Of a DNA stretch of 44,140 nucleotides, positions 1 through 8,736 are shown in pieces (the first letter of the stretch is position 1; the number at the start of each line of letters is the position of its first letter). Origin of the DNA: Gemmatimonadota bacterium (GTDB lineage Bacteria > Latescibacterota > UBA2968); assembly GCA_026706845.1 (NCBI GenBank), contig JAPOXY010000209.1:20737-64876 (forward strand), in the 5' to 3' direction. The translations under genes and the position numbers were made by a program. A model generated the notes under the pieces. That model ran no database searches. It saw nothing but the letters and a program-made list of their open reading frames with translations, and was not told where the DNA came from.

Positions 1-1
1 G

Positions 2-352
2 TCGGAAGCAATCCGCGATTTTTTCCAGGATTTGCGAAACCACAATGCCTCCCAGGAGATTGTCATGCTCGTCTTCTCAGAGTTTGGGCGACGCATGAGG
101 GATAATGCCAGTGGCACTGACCACGGCACAGGCGGTGGTGCATTTATCATCGGTGATGGTGTAAATGGCGGGCTATATGCAGAATATCCCTCTCTTGATC
201 CCTCTCGATGGGCCAATGGCGAAGACCTTGAACATACAATTGACTTCCGCGGCATATACGCAACGCTCCTGGAGCAATGGATGGGAATGGATGCCACTCC
301 GATTGTGGATGGGACATTTGAACAGATCCAGCCTTTCAAAGAGGCCGTGTGA
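2..352 (+). CDS. DUF1501 family protein, C-terminal part (cut by window edge)
   Basis: The open frame runs in from the left edge, so only about the last 116 residues are visible; the family is usually over 400 residues long. The visible part has the family's C-terminal signature: a VFSEFGRR stretch, then TDHGTGG, then a GGLYAEYPSL-like segment, ending in a DFR..YATLLEQWMG block. DUF1501 proteins are secreted, alkaline-phosphatase-like proteins of unknown reaction, common in Planctomycetes and related phyla and often next to DUF1800 or sulfatase genes. The stop lies 21 bases before the NHL gene, so the two are probably cotranscribed. The family call is firm; the function is unknown. Confidence 0.85.
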   Translation, partial: SEAIRDFFQDLRNHNASQEIVMLVFSEFGRRMRDNASGTDHGTGGGAFIIGDGVNGGLYAEYPSLDPSRWANGEDLEHTIDFRGIYATLLEQWMGMDATPIVDGTFEQIQPFKEAV

Positions 353-373
353 TATCGAAAAGGGAGGTGAATC

Positions 374-1369
374 ATGGGCAGACCTTATGGCTTGTTGCGG
401 GCAGGGTTTCCATTTTACAAGACTCTGGGTATGAGGCGGCTGACGAATTTTCCGATTGATATTGCCCTGGGCGTGGAAGGCTGTCTCTACATATTGTGTC
501 GGAACAGAGATGCATCGTCGATCAGGAAGTACCATATTGATGACAAAGATCTGGGTACCGTTGGCCGTGGGCTTACGTGGGCGGTTTCAATTATTGCCGA
601 TAGCGAGGAGAATCTCTATGTCTCCGACGAGGCCGTGCATTGTATTTTGTCCTTTGACAAAGATGGCAAAGAGTTGGGGAAATGGGGGGAGCACGGCGAC
701 GGCGATGGGCAACTGAACGGTCCGGCAGGTATTGCCTTCGATGCAGAAGAGAATATCTATGTTGCTGACAGCCTGAACCACAGAGTTCAGAAGTTTACCA
801 AAGATGGTGAATTTATCTCAAAGTGGGGCGGGTTTGGTGATGGGGAGGGCGAGTTTAACATGCCCTGGGGGCTTACCGTGGATGAACTGGGCGATGTTTA
901 TGTCGCAGATTGGCGGAATGATAGAATTCAGAAGTTCACTGGTGATGGGGAGTTTATTTTCGCGTTTGGGAAGTCGGGTAGCGGAAATGGCGAGCTAAAT
1001 AGGCCGACCGGTGTGGCCGTAGATGAGCATGGCGATATTTATGTTTCGGACTCGGGAAATGACCGGGTACAATTGTTCAATTCCGAGTCGAGGTACGTGC
1101 AGAAATTCCTGGGGGATGCAACTCTGTCAACGGTCGCAATTGAATATATGATGACAAATGCTGGTCCAAATCGCCTGAGGGATATGGCAGACCTCGAGCC
1201 GCAAAAGTACTTTCGGCGTCCGGGGGGAGTGGCTGTCAATGGAGATGGGCTGATGTTTGTGGCGGACAATGGCTCCTATCGGGTGCAGGTCTATCAGAAG
1301 CAGGCCGTCCCGCTTACAGAAGAGCAATTTTCCGCGCCGAGACGGTCGCCTACGCTTCACCAGGAATAG
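374..1369 (+). CDS. NHL-repeat six-bladed beta-propeller protein
   Basis: The protein has 331 residues. Six NHL-type blades can be read, with the repeated pattern G(I/L/V)AxDxxGxIYVADxxNxRVQKF followed by a FxxKWGxxGxGxGEFNxP linker; the three central blades are the best preserved. NHL propellers are binding scaffolds for protein, carbohydrate or RNA, or have lyase/hydrolase activity in a few families. No catalytic set is recognisable here. There is no clear signal peptide, so the product may be cytoplasmic although its neighbour DUF1501 is normally exported. The start is supported by the strong ribosome site AGGGAGGTGA at 361-370, three bases before the ATG. A terminator follows at 1391. The substrate or partner is unknown. 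Confidence 0.88.
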   Translation: MGRPYGLLRAGFPFYKTLGMRRLTNFPIDIALGVEGCLYILCRNRDASSIRKYHIDDKDLGTVGRGLTWAVSIIADSEENLYVSDEAVHCILSFDKDGKELGKWGEHGDGDGQLNGPAGIAFDAEENIYVADSLNHRVQKFTKDGEFISKWGGFGDGEGEFNMPWGLTVDELGDVYVADWRNDRIQKFTGDGEFIFAFGKSGSGNGELNRPTGVAVDEHGDIYVSDSGNDRVQLFNSESRYVQKFLGDATLSTVAIEYMMTNAGPNRLRDMADLEPQKYFRRPGGVAVNGDGLMFVADNGSYRVQVYQKQAVPLTEEQFSAPRRSPTLHQE

Positions 1370-1390
1370 GCTGAACTTGTCGAATACAGA

Positions 1391-1421
1391 GGCCCTCAGT
1401 TTTCGCTGGGGGCCATTTTTT
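1391..1421 (+). terminator. Rho-independent terminator after the NHL gene
   Basis: A 9-bp stem (1391-1399 with 1406-1414, one G-U pair) closes a TTTTCG loop and is followed by a run of six T after one A. It lies 22 bases after the NHL stop codon and separates the DUF1501-NHL pair from the membrane protein gene at 1490. Confidence 0.85.
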
Positions 1422-1489
1422 ATAACTCGAATGGAATTCCTATGCACAGATATCTTGTGTGCAAATGAACCTGCCCGGCCCGTTATACG

Positions 1490-3457
1490 ATGAGCAATCC
1501 TTTACAAGCACACCATTTGTCGGCGAGAGAGCGAGAGTCGTCGGTGCGCCCGGGCGCTATTGGCCTGGGGGTAGTGCTCACATTTTGCATCAACGGCTTC
1601 GACCCTGTCTCCCGTTACTTGATCCACTCTTCCTCGTTCACACACAGCCAAATGCCCTTTGCCTTGCTGGTAGGGCTTCTGCTCCTGGGCTATCTCTACA
1701 ATCCTCTCGTTCGAAGGCGGTTTCCCCGCTTCGCTTTGACGCGGCGGGATATGGCTGCCGTGCTCGCTATTGGATTTCTCGGCACAACAGTACCCACTCT
1801 GGCCCAGAGATTTGTAGCCGTTATTTCGGCTCCGGATTACTACGCTTCTCCGGAAAATGAATGGCCTACCTACACACTGCCCAACCTGCAGCGCTGGTTG
1901 TTCCCCAGCAATGCCGGAGATGGCGTTGGGATGTTCTATCGCGGGCTGGTTCCCGGTACGCCTTTGCCCTGGGAGATATGGGTTGGTCCGCTCTTCTGGT
2001 GGTTCAGTCTGCTCATCGCGATCATGCTGGCCTGTTTTTGTCTCTCAGTCATTTTGAGAAAACAGTGGTCGGAAAGCGAGCGTTTGGCATTTCCCTTTGT
2101 CGAGCTTTCACTGATGCTGGTAGAGAATCCCGGTCCCAGACGAAATCTGCCCCAATTTTTTGGCCTGCCCCTTTTCTGGATCGGGTTTGCAATTCCGGCA
2201 ATCATGCTTTTTTGGAATACAGCAGGCCACTTCTTTCCAGGCCTTCCCACATTCGCATTTCTCAATATTAGAACACTGCTCCCCATCGGACGTGGATTTA
2301 TGCCTTTCTTTCTCCAGTTCGATTTCTACGTCATTTGTTTCGCCTATTTCACTACCCTGGAAATTCTCCTGTCGATGTGGTTTTTCCACATTTTGGGCAT
2401 GTTGCAGGCAGGCATTTCCAACCGTATCGGGTTTGGTCCAAGAGGCTATGGTTCGGGGGTGATCTCTCAGAACAATTACGGCCTGATGGTTTTTGTGCTG
2501 TGGAGCCTCTGGATCGCACGCGGGCACATCCGCAATGTCTGGCGCAAAGCAATTGGAAAAGACCCCGAGATAGATGATTCGACCGAATTGCTCTCCTATC
2601 GCACAGCAACTTTCGGTTTTATCCTTGCCAGTCTTTTCATTTTCTTTTGGCTTTGTAAAACCCAGATGAATCCGGGGGTGGCCGCGGCATTTATGTTTTT
2701 TTCTCTGATTCTCTATTTGGGGATGGCCAAGATTGTGGCGCTAAGCGGGTTGGTGTCTTTACGGGGTTCGGGACCTACCGGACCCGTCAAAGGATTGATC
2801 GGTATCTGGAATATGGATGATACGACGATTGCGGCTCTGAACCAGATGGGTACGCTTTACGGCAACGCAAAGGGATTTGCCATGCCAGGTGCGGCCAATG
2901 CCGCCAGATCAGGCGACCACACCGATCCTCAAAGGCGCCGACTGGGTGGCGCAATTCTCATTGGCGGAATCCTCTCAATTCTCGCCTTTGTGATCACCAC
3001 CCTTATTCTGGGTTATTACGGGCCGGGAGCTGAGAATTTTGGAGACTACAGTTATACGCGAGGCAACCGGGCCTTTTTCAATTATACTGTTTCGGATATC
3101 AAAGGGCGTCCAGATGCAGAACGGCAATGGTGGGACCTGGGCTTCGGAACCTTTGGAGCAGCGATGACCCTGCTGCTGATTTTTCTGAACCAGCGGTTTC
3201 CCTGGTGGCCTCTGCACCCGGTGGGCTTCACTGTTTCCCTCCAGTATCCCACCCGCGCGTCCTTTTTTTCGGTATTTATCGCCTGGCTGATGAAAATAAT
3301 TGTGCTCAAAGTCGGCGGTATTGAGCTTTTCAATCGATCCCGTGTCTTTATCTTTGGCGTCCTCATGGGCTATACGCTGGGTGTTCTGGTTTCTTTTGTT
3401 CTGGATATTTTCTTTTTTCTGGGCCAGGGCCACCGCATGCACACACCGCCGCTGTAA
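1490..3457 (+). CDS. DUF6785/DUF6784-type multi-pass membrane protein (paralogue 1)
   Basis: This 655-residue protein has roughly a dozen hydrophobic segments and is probably an inner-membrane transporter. It is related along its whole length to the proteins at 33799 and 38665: shared blocks include YLIHSS near the N-terminus, LRKQW before an ERL.(F/Y)P motif, GFGPRGY versus GFTIGT, and the C-terminal RFPWWPLxPxGF, KxGGxxLxxR and GxGHxxH motifs. It is the more divergent of the three; the others are close to each other. I assign the DUF6785/DUF6784 family from this architecture; no transported substrate is established for it. The ATG at 1490 has no clear Shine-Dalgarno. An upstream in-frame extension is not supported because the conserved region begins close to this Met. 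It converges on the acetyltransferase gene 8 bases downstream. Confidence 0.72.
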   Translation: MSNPLQAHHLSARERESSVRPGAIGLGVVLTFCINGFDPVSRYLIHSSSFTHSQMPFALLVGLLLLGYLYNPLVRRRFPRFALTRRDMAAVLAIGFLGTTVPTLAQRFVAVISAPDYYASPENEWPTYTLPNLQRWLFPSNAGDGVGMFYRGLVPGTPLPWEIWVGPLFWWFSLLIAIMLACFCLSVILRKQWSESERLAFPFVELSLMLVENPGPRRNLPQFFGLPLFWIGFAIPAIMLFWNTAGHFFPGLPTFAFLNIRTLLPIGRGFMPFFLQFDFYVICFAYFTTLEILLSMWFFHILGMLQAGISNRIGFGPRGYGSGVISQNNYGLMVFVLWSLWIARGHIRNVWRKAIGKDPEIDDSTELLSYRTATFGFILASLFIFFWLCKTQMNPGVAAAFMFFSLILYLGMAKIVALSGLVSLRGSGPTGPVKGLIGIWNMDDTTIAALNQMGTLYGNAKGFAMPGAANAARSGDHTDPQRRRLGGAILIGGILSILAFVITTLILGYYGPGAENFGDYSYTRGNRAFFNYTVSDIKGRPDAERQWWDLGFGTFGAAMTLLLIFLNQRFPWWPLHPVGFTVSLQYPTRASFFSVFIAWLMKIIVLKVGGIELFNRSRVFIFGVLMGYTLGVLVSFVLDIFFFLGQGHRMHTPPL

Positions 3458-3465
3458 TAACAAGC

Positions 3466-4224
3466 CTATGTCGATCTTTGACCCAGTTTGACGCGGTCGT
3501 ACGAATCGGGATCATTTCGGACAATATCGAGTAACTGATCAACATACGCGCGAATTTGGAACAGGCGGCACGAGGCGTCCCCAACCTTGCCGGTCTCCAA
3601 ATTGCCTGACTGATCCCAGACTTCACCGAGTCGAATCCGGTCGAGCCAGATGAGTTCGGCATTGGGGTCCTCTTTCAGTCGCTCATTCCAGAACATCACT
3701 TCTACGACATGGATATACGTGGATGATTGGTAGTCAACGCCGAGCATCAGGATTTTGCCGTTCTGTTCATAGGCACGGATCATGGGGGAATTTGTACCAT
3801 ACGTCTTTCCCCAGGGGGAACGGTCCCAGGGAGATATCAGGCCTTCCCCTGATAAATGACCAGCAACGAAATTTTTGGCGCCTTGTCCGCGTGCTGCCAC
3901 GGAGTGGGAGTAGTGGTCGGATCTGTGTGTCCCTGGCATCAATCTGAAATACTCGGTCAACCAGCCGACTGAGGAATCTGTTTTTTCAACGTCCCAGGAC
4001 TCCGCCCTCTGCTCTCGATCACCAATCAGATTGAATGATGGCATCAGGAGTAAGCCACCGTCACCCAGTACGTTCTCAAGCGCGGCGATTACTGTTCCCG
4101 CACCACCCTGGACCATACCCAGGCTCTTGAATGAGGAGTGGACGAAGAGAATATCGCCAACCCCGACACCAAGGGTCTTTAGATCGTCACAAAGCTGCAT
4201 TGCGGTGTATCCCAAATCGGGCAT
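3466..4224 (-). CDS. AAC(3)-family N-acetyltransferase
   Basis: The protein has 252 residues, the usual size of the family. It shows the early VHSSFKSLG motif (substrate and acetyl-CoA region), the VIxALExVLGDGGLLLMPSF stretch and a HSHSVAARG block corresponding to the family's HxxHSVA motif, followed by SPWGK. Family members transfer acetyl from acetyl-CoA to an amine; the best known inactivate aminoglycosides at the 3-amino group. Many chromosomal relatives (YokD-like) have unknown substrates, so this should not be read as a resistance gene from sequence alone. The start has a GAAGGA ribosome site about 10 bases upstream. It lies just beyond the terminator of the respiratory operon on the same strand and may rely on read-through or a promoter inside the 80-base gap. 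Confidence 0.85.
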   Translation of the reverse strand: MPDLGYTAMQLCDDLKTLGVGVGDILFVHSSFKSLGMVQGGAGTVIAALENVLGDGGLLLMPSFNLIGDREQRAESWDVEKTDSSVGWLTEYFRLMPGTHRSDHYSHSVAARGQGAKNFVAGHLSGEGLISPWDRSPWGKTYGTNSPMIRAYEQNGKILMLGVDYQSSTYIHVVEVMFWNERLKEDPNAELIWLDRIRLGEVWDQSGNLETGKVGDASCRLFQIRAYVDQLLDIVRNDPDSYDRVKLGQRST

Positions 4225-4250
4225 GTTATTTGTCGTTCCTTCTTTGTATA

Positions 4251-4284
4251 AAAAAAGCGGAGAAACCCAGTAGATTTCTCCGCT
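4251..4284 (-). terminator. Terminator of the act-cox respiratory operon
   Basis: A perfect 10-bp stem (4256-4265 with 4275-4284) with a 9-base loop is flanked on the minus strand by a T run (complement of 4251-4256). It sits 20 bases past the coxD stop codon. The other side also carries a T run (about 4286-4292), so it could work in both directions. Confidence 0.88.
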
Positions 4285-4304
4285 CTCTTTTTTGGTTCAT
4301 CTTG

Positions 4305-4622
4305 TTACTGCAAATAGTGGCTCGCTGGCATACCCAACCAGCCGCGACTGACGTAATCTGCCATTGCAAAGGCAAATAGGATCAGCAAGAACAGGATACC
4401 CGCACCTGCGAGCAACCAGGTCAATCGGCTGGCGTATTTGACGTGCATAAAAAACAGAATCACAATCGTGGCTTTTGTGCAGGCGATACCCAGTGCTACC
4501 ACGTCGTTAAACATGCCCAATTCTTGATAAGCCACCCAAACCGTTAGCGCGGTTAAAAACATCAGGGAGGCAAATACCGCCAGATAAATGCGTACAGTTG
4601 GGCCGTGGTGATCATCAGCCAT
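4305..4622 (-). CDS. coxD: Cytochrome c oxidase subunit IV (bacterial COX4 type)
   Basis: This 105-residue membrane protein begins MADDHHGPTVRIYLAVF and has three predicted helices, including the family pattern TKATIVILFFMHVKYASRLTW. It is the small fourth subunit of caa3/aa3-type oxidases and stabilises the complex without binding cofactors. I place the start at 4622, where the ATG shares one base with the coxC TGA and is preceded by GGGAGGA about 6 bases upstream. A longer frame would begin at 4697 but adds 25 residues wholly inside coxC. It is the last gene of the operon, followed by the terminator at 4251-4284. Confidence 0.92.
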   Translation of the reverse strand: MADDHHGPTVRIYLAVFASLMFLTALTVWVAYQELGMFNDVVALGIACTKATIVILFFMHVKYASRLTWLLAGAGILFLLILFAFAMADYVSRGWLGMPASHYLQ

Positions 4623-5293
4623 CAGTGTCCTCCCTGTAAACCGAGAAGATAGAGCAGTGGAAATAGGAAAATCCAGACAATATCGACAAAGTGCCAATAC
4701 AGACCAAATATTTCAATAGGGGCGTTGTATTCAGCCGTGTACGTCCCCTGTGCAGTTTTAACAAATACCCAGATCAACAGGCCAATACCAATAATCATAT
4801 GCAGGGCATGCATTCCCGTCATTCCGAAATACAGAGAATAGAAGAGAGCCAGTTGGGGCGAGTTTTCACCGTGCGGATGCCATACCAGGCCGGGGACCAA
4901 ACCGTACTCGATCTTTGCGGAGTATTCAAAATATTTGACCACCAAAAAGGTAAGTCCTAAGATTCCGGTCAGAGTCAGATAGACCAGTATCCCTCTTTTA
5001 TTCCCTTCGTGTGACTTGTGTACGGCCATCGCCATTGTCAGGCTGCTGACAATCAACACTATGGTATTAAATGCTCCCAGAGGAATGTCCAGGTGGCTAC
5101 TGCCTTCAAAAAATGCCTCGGGATAATAGGATCGGTAGATCAGATACGTCGCAAAAAAGCCTCCAAAAAACAGAATTTCTGTAATTAGAAAGCTCCACAT
5201 GCCAATGACGGCGGATTCCTTCTGCTGCGGCATATCCTCGAACTGGTGGGCCAGTCCGTGCGGGTGATCGTGATGTAATGCGTGGTCGGCCAT
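4622..5293 (-). CDS. coxC: Cytochrome c oxidase subunit III
   Basis: The protein has 223 residues and about five transmembrane helices, the short bacterial form. Recognisable subunit III motifs are GMWSFLITEILFFGGFFATY early on, TGMHALHMIIGIGLL in the middle and YWHFVDIVWIFLFPLLYL at the end. The N-terminus is histidine-rich and cytosolic. Subunit III binds no metal but supports proton uptake and stability of subunit I. Its start codon overlaps the coxA stop by one base (TAATG) and its stop overlaps coxD by one base, which indicates translational coupling. Confidence 0.95.
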   Translation of the reverse strand: MADHALHHDHPHGLAHQFEDMPQQKESAVIGMWSFLITEILFFGGFFATYLIYRSYYPEAFFEGSSHLDIPLGAFNTIVLIVSSLTMAMAVHKSHEGNKRGILVYLTLTGILGLTFLVVKYFEYSAKIEYGLVPGLVWHPHGENSPQLALFYSLYFGMTGMHALHMIIGIGLLIWVFVKTAQGTYTAEYNAPIEIFGLYWHFVDIVWIFLFPLLYLLGLQGGH

Positions 5294-6924
5294 TAGTGCT
5301 CCTCTATTGGTCCGTACTCATAGGCTTCTTCTGTTACGACAGGCGTTTCTTCAAAATTAAATGTGGGCGGTGGAGAGGTCGTTTCCCACTCCAGTCCCTT
5401 GGCTCCCCAGGGATTATCAGGTGCTTTTGGTCCCTTAAAGAGCGACCAGGTCAAATACGCGCCGGGAACCAGATATCCCAGAGCCAGAATTGACGCACCC
5501 ATAGACGATGCCACATTCAAGACCTGAAATTCGTCGGGATAGACGTGATAACGCCTCGGCATGCCCATATACCCCAGAATGAACTGCGGGAAAAACGTCA
5601 GATTAAAACCGAGAAATACCAGCAGGGCTGATACGCGTCCCCAAATATCGGGAAACATTTTACCCGTAATTTTCGGCCACCAGAAGTGCATGCCGCCCAG
5701 ATATCCCATCACCTGGCCACCAACCATAATATAATGGAAGTGCGCCACCACAAAATACGTGTCGTGCAGGTGAATATCCAGGCCCATACTCGACAAAAAT
5801 AGTCCGGTCAAACCACCAACTAAAAATAAGCCCAGATACCCATATACGTAGAACATGTGGGTGTCATATACAATAGACCCTTTGTATAAGGTCGCTGTCC
5901 AGTTGAATGTTTTGATTGCAGAGGGCACTGCTACGAGAAATGTGATGATGGAGAACACCATGCCGGCATACGTCGATTGGCTGCTCACAAACATGTGGTG
6001 GCCCCACACCAGGAAGCCCAAAATTGCGATGGCCACACTTGAGAACGCGACAAATTCATATCCAAAGACGCGCTTGCGCGCAACAGCGGCTACCATTTCG
6101 CTCATCACGCCCATTGAGGGCAAGATCATGATATAAACGGCTGGATGCGAATAGAACCAGAACAAGTGCTGGAATAAGACGGGATCGCCACCGAGGTTCG
6201 GATCGAAAAATCCAAATCCAAACCCTCGCTCGAGCATGAGCAGTACCAGTGTAATTGCGATAACGGGTGTGCCCAACAGCATGATCAAGCTGGTGGCATA
6301 ATGCGACCAGACAAACAGCGGCAGGCGGAACCAGGTCATCCCCGGCGCGCGCATGGTGTGGATTGTCACCACAAAGTTGAGGCCCGTCAGAATGGACGAG
6401 AAACCCGCCATGAAAGCGGCCATAGCGGCCAAAATCACATTTGAATTTGAATAGGTGCTGCTGTACGGCGTATAAAAAGTCCAACCCGTATCAACGCCGC
6501 CTCCAACTACGGCAATTGTTCCCAAAATTCCCGCAACGACATAAACATACCAGCTCAAGAGATTGACGCGCGGAAAAGCCAGATCTTTTGCGCCGACCAT
6601 TATGGGGACTAAAAAGTTGCCAATGGTTGCGGGGATAGATGGCACCAAAAAGAAAAAGACCATGATGATGCCGTGCATTGAGAAAACTTTGTTATAAGTA
6701 TCCGAAGACATCAAATCGCCTTCGGGGGTCATCAGTTCAAAGCGAACCAGACTGGCAAATAACCCACCCAGAGCGAAAAAGATGGAAATCGAAATAATGT
6801 ACAAAACGGCAATGCGCTTGTGGTCTCTGGTCAACAACCAGGACTTCAGTCCATAACCGTTATTCAGATAATTGACGCTCGGCGCATCTTCAGACGCTTG
6901 AACATCTTGCTCGGTGATTGCCAT
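5293..6924 (-). CDS. coxA: Cytochrome c oxidase subunit I (A2-type heme-copper oxidase)
   Basis: This 543-residue catalytic subunit reduces oxygen to water and pumps protons. Visible ligands are His84 for the low-spin heme ([10 protein letters not shown]), His260 and Tyr264 in YSHPAVY (copper B and the cross-linked tyrosine), His309-His310 for copper B, and His395 and His397 in [12 protein letters not shown] for the two hemes. The usual GHPEV glutamate of the D proton channel is absent. The YSHPAV motif marks the A2 subgroup known from Rhodothermus-type caa3 oxidases. About 12 or more helices are evident. The gene is 6 bases after coxB and directly coupled to coxC. Confidence 0.97.
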   Translation of the reverse strand: MAITEQDVQASEDAPSVNYLNNGYGLKSWLLTRDHKRIAVLYIISISIFFALGGLFASLVRFELMTPEGDLMSSDTYNKVFSMHGIIMVFFFLVPSIPATIGNFLVPIMVGAKDLAFPRVNLLSWYVYVVAGILGTIAVVGGGVDTGWTFYTPYSSTYSNSNVILAAMAAFMAGFSSILTGLNFVVTIHTMRAPGMTWFRLPLFVWSHYATSLIMLLGTPVIAITLVLLMLERGFGFGFFDPNLGGDPVLFQHLFWFYSHPAVYIMILPSMGVMSEMVAAVARKRVFGYEFVAFSSVAIAILGFLVWGHHMFVSSQSTYAGMVFSIITFLVAVPSAIKTFNWTATLYKGSIVYDTHMFYVYGYLGLFLVGGLTGLFLSSMGLDIHLHDTYFVVAHFHYIMVGGQVMGYLGGMHFWWPKITGKMFPDIWGRVSALLVFLGFNLTFFPQFILGYMGMPRRYHVYPDEFQVLNVASSMGASILALGYLVPGAYLTWSLFKGPKAPDNPWGAKGLEWETTSPPPTFNFEETPVVTEEAYEYGPIEEH

Positions 6925-6930
6925 GGCGCA

Positions 6931-7881
6931 TCACTCCATGCTCGTGAGTTCGGGGGCTTTCAGCGATTTGATATAGGCGATTAACTGAATGATCCCTTCT
7001 TCGCTGATCTGACCTTTGAAAGTTGGCATAATGGGTTTGTATCCTGCCATGATCTTGGCGGAAGGGTTCAGAATTGATTCTCGAATATAGGCTTCGTCAA
7101 CCAATGCAGTACCGCCACCTTCCAAAGCCACTGTTTTGCCAAAGAGACCCGCCAGAGATGGACCGCGTCCTGTCCCGTCCATCTTGTGGCAGGTGTGACA
7201 GGCGTATTGTTCAAATAATCTTTCTCCGGCTACTTCCATTGGCTCGTTCGCAGTCCCGCCAGTTAACCAGGCTTCGTAATCTTGGGGTTCCAGGACGTGT
7301 ACTGTACCAATCATACGCGAATGCTCGGTGCCGCAAAATTCGGCGCAAAACAGATGATACGAACCGACCTGCGTCGCTTTAAACCACAAATTGGTATATC
7401 GCCCGGGCACCACATCCTTTTTGACGCGAAAGGCGGGGATATAAAAACTGTGCAATACATCTTCCGCTGTCATGGTCAGACGCACCGATTCACCCAGGGG
7501 TACGTGTAATTCGTTAATCTCCTTTTTGCCTTCTGGATGTTGCAATTTCCACATCCACTGTTTGCCCACCACATATATTTCCATGGCGTTTGGCGGGGGT
7601 GTAATTAGATGGAAATACAATACGGTTGCCCACACAAATACACCCAGTGCGAGCACAGCCGGAATGGCGGTCCAAAATATCTCCAGGCCGAGGTGCCCCG
7701 CAATTTGTCGCGGCACTTCGTCGTCCGACCTGCGCTGATACTTAATTGCAAAGATAACCACCAGAATGACGACTAAGAGCGCGAAAAACACGCACAGTGC
7801 TAAAATGCCAAAATAAAGCGCGTCAACGTGAAAGGCAAAACTCGAAGCTTGGTCTGGAAAGAGAGGAAAATCAGTCTGCAT
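6931..7881 (-). CDS. coxB: Cytochrome c oxidase subunit II fused to cytochrome c (caa3 type)
   Basis: The protein has 316 residues. An N-terminal hairpin of two helices (about residues 20-47 and 66-92) is followed by a periplasmic cupredoxin domain with the CuA ligands His144, Cys179, Cys183, His187 and Met190. A mono-heme cytochrome c domain follows: CHTCH at 228-232, with Met285 in IMPTF as the probable sixth ligand. This fusion defines caa3 oxidases, in which the tethered cytochrome accepts electrons directly, here most likely from alternative complex III encoded upstream. No separate cleavable signal peptide or lipobox is evident. Confidence 0.97.
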   Translation of the reverse strand: MQTDFPLFPDQASSFAFHVDALYFGILALCVFFALLVVILVVIFAIKYQRRSDDEVPRQIAGHLGLEIFWTAIPAVLALGVFVWATVLYFHLITPPPNAMEIYVVGKQWMWKLQHPEGKKEINELHVPLGESVRLTMTAEDVLHSFYIPAFRVKKDVVPGRYTNLWFKATQVGSYHLFCAEFCGTEHSRMIGTVHVLEPQDYEAWLTGGTANEPMEVAGERLFEQYACHTCHKMDGTGRGPSLAGLFGKTVALEGGGTALVDEAYIRESILNPSAKIMAGYKPIMPTFKGQISEEGIIQLIAYIKSLKAPELTSME

Positions 7882-7929
7882 GTGCCAACTCAGAAGTTAG
7901 AGGTCTGATGGACTTTTATTTTTGAGGCG

Positions 7930-8733
7930 TTAATTCGCCTGTAATGGCGAGCGCTCTCGGCGCACCATAATAAAAATAAATGTTAAAATACAAATTACAG
8001 TGATTACACCGGCAATGCGAACCAGACGATAAATTGCCAGCGTATATTTGCCAGTCAATGGATTGTATTGAAAACAATATAGCAAAATCGCATCAATTGG
8101 AGAACTGATCTGATCTTGTGCGGCTTCCAAAAGCCCCAGTTGCAAATCCCGCGGCGCAAATTCGACCCCAAATAGATACCGGGCGATCTTTCCTTTGGGC
8201 GTCAAAATTGCAATCCCGCTGGCGTGAACGTATTCGTCTGTTTCGGGATCGTATATGTAGCGATATCCAATGGCCCTTGTCAATGCGTCTATTGATGCCG
8301 GGTCTCCAGTGAGAAAATGCCATCCATTTTCTCCACCTTCTCGACCGTATCCATCGACGTAATTCACTTTTTTGGCCGCTGCCAATTCTGAATATTCGTC
8401 GGGATCAATGCTAAATGTCACCACCACAAAATCTCGTCCGGCATTGAGAGATAAAGGACGCAATCCCGACAACAAACCATTCAAAATCTGCGTACACAAC
8501 ATGGGGCATTCATAATATGCGGGCACTAAAATAACGGGATGCTGATCCAAATATCGCGCCAGCATAACATCTGTGCCCGATTCAGCGCGGAACTTCAAAT
8601 TTACTGGCACAGATGCGCCCAATTTCTGGTCAATCCCAACGGAATCCAGCACTGTGGGATTCGGCGTGAGGTCTTGTGCCCACGCGGCCCTGGTGAAGCA
8701 CATCAGCGTGATACAAGCGAATAAGACGCGCAT
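7930..8733 (-). CDS. SCO1/SenC family copper chaperone
   Basis: The protein has 267 residues. It has a signal peptide ending around AWA at residue 19, a thioredoxin-fold domain with the copper-binding CPMLC (Cys76 and Cys80) and the third ligand His170 (in YVHASGIAILTP), and a C-terminal helix (about 238-258) that probably anchors it in the membrane. SCO proteins deliver copper to the CuA site of oxidase subunit II, which fits its place between the complex III genes and coxB. The C-terminal rather than N-terminal anchor is the variant often found in act-cox operons. Confidence 0.93.
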   Translation of the reverse strand: MRVLFACITLMCFTRAAWAQDLTPNPTVLDSVGIDQKLGASVPVNLKFRAESGTDVMLARYLDQHPVILVPAYYECPMLCTQILNGLLSGLRPLSLNAGRDFVVVTFSIDPDEYSELAAAKKVNYVDGYGREGGENGWHFLTGDPASIDALTRAIGYRYIYDPETDEYVHASGIAILTPKGKIARYLFGVEFAPRDLQLGLLEAAQDQISSPIDAILLYCFQYNPLTGKYTLAIYRLVRIAGVITVICILTFIFIMVRRERSPLQAN

Positions 8734-8736
8734 GTT

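Noticed and set aside
1432-1442. GGAATTCC palindrome before the first DUF6785-type gene, similar to the candidate enhancer boxes
   Set aside because: It is a single short palindrome with no sigma-54 promoter nearby, so likely chance.
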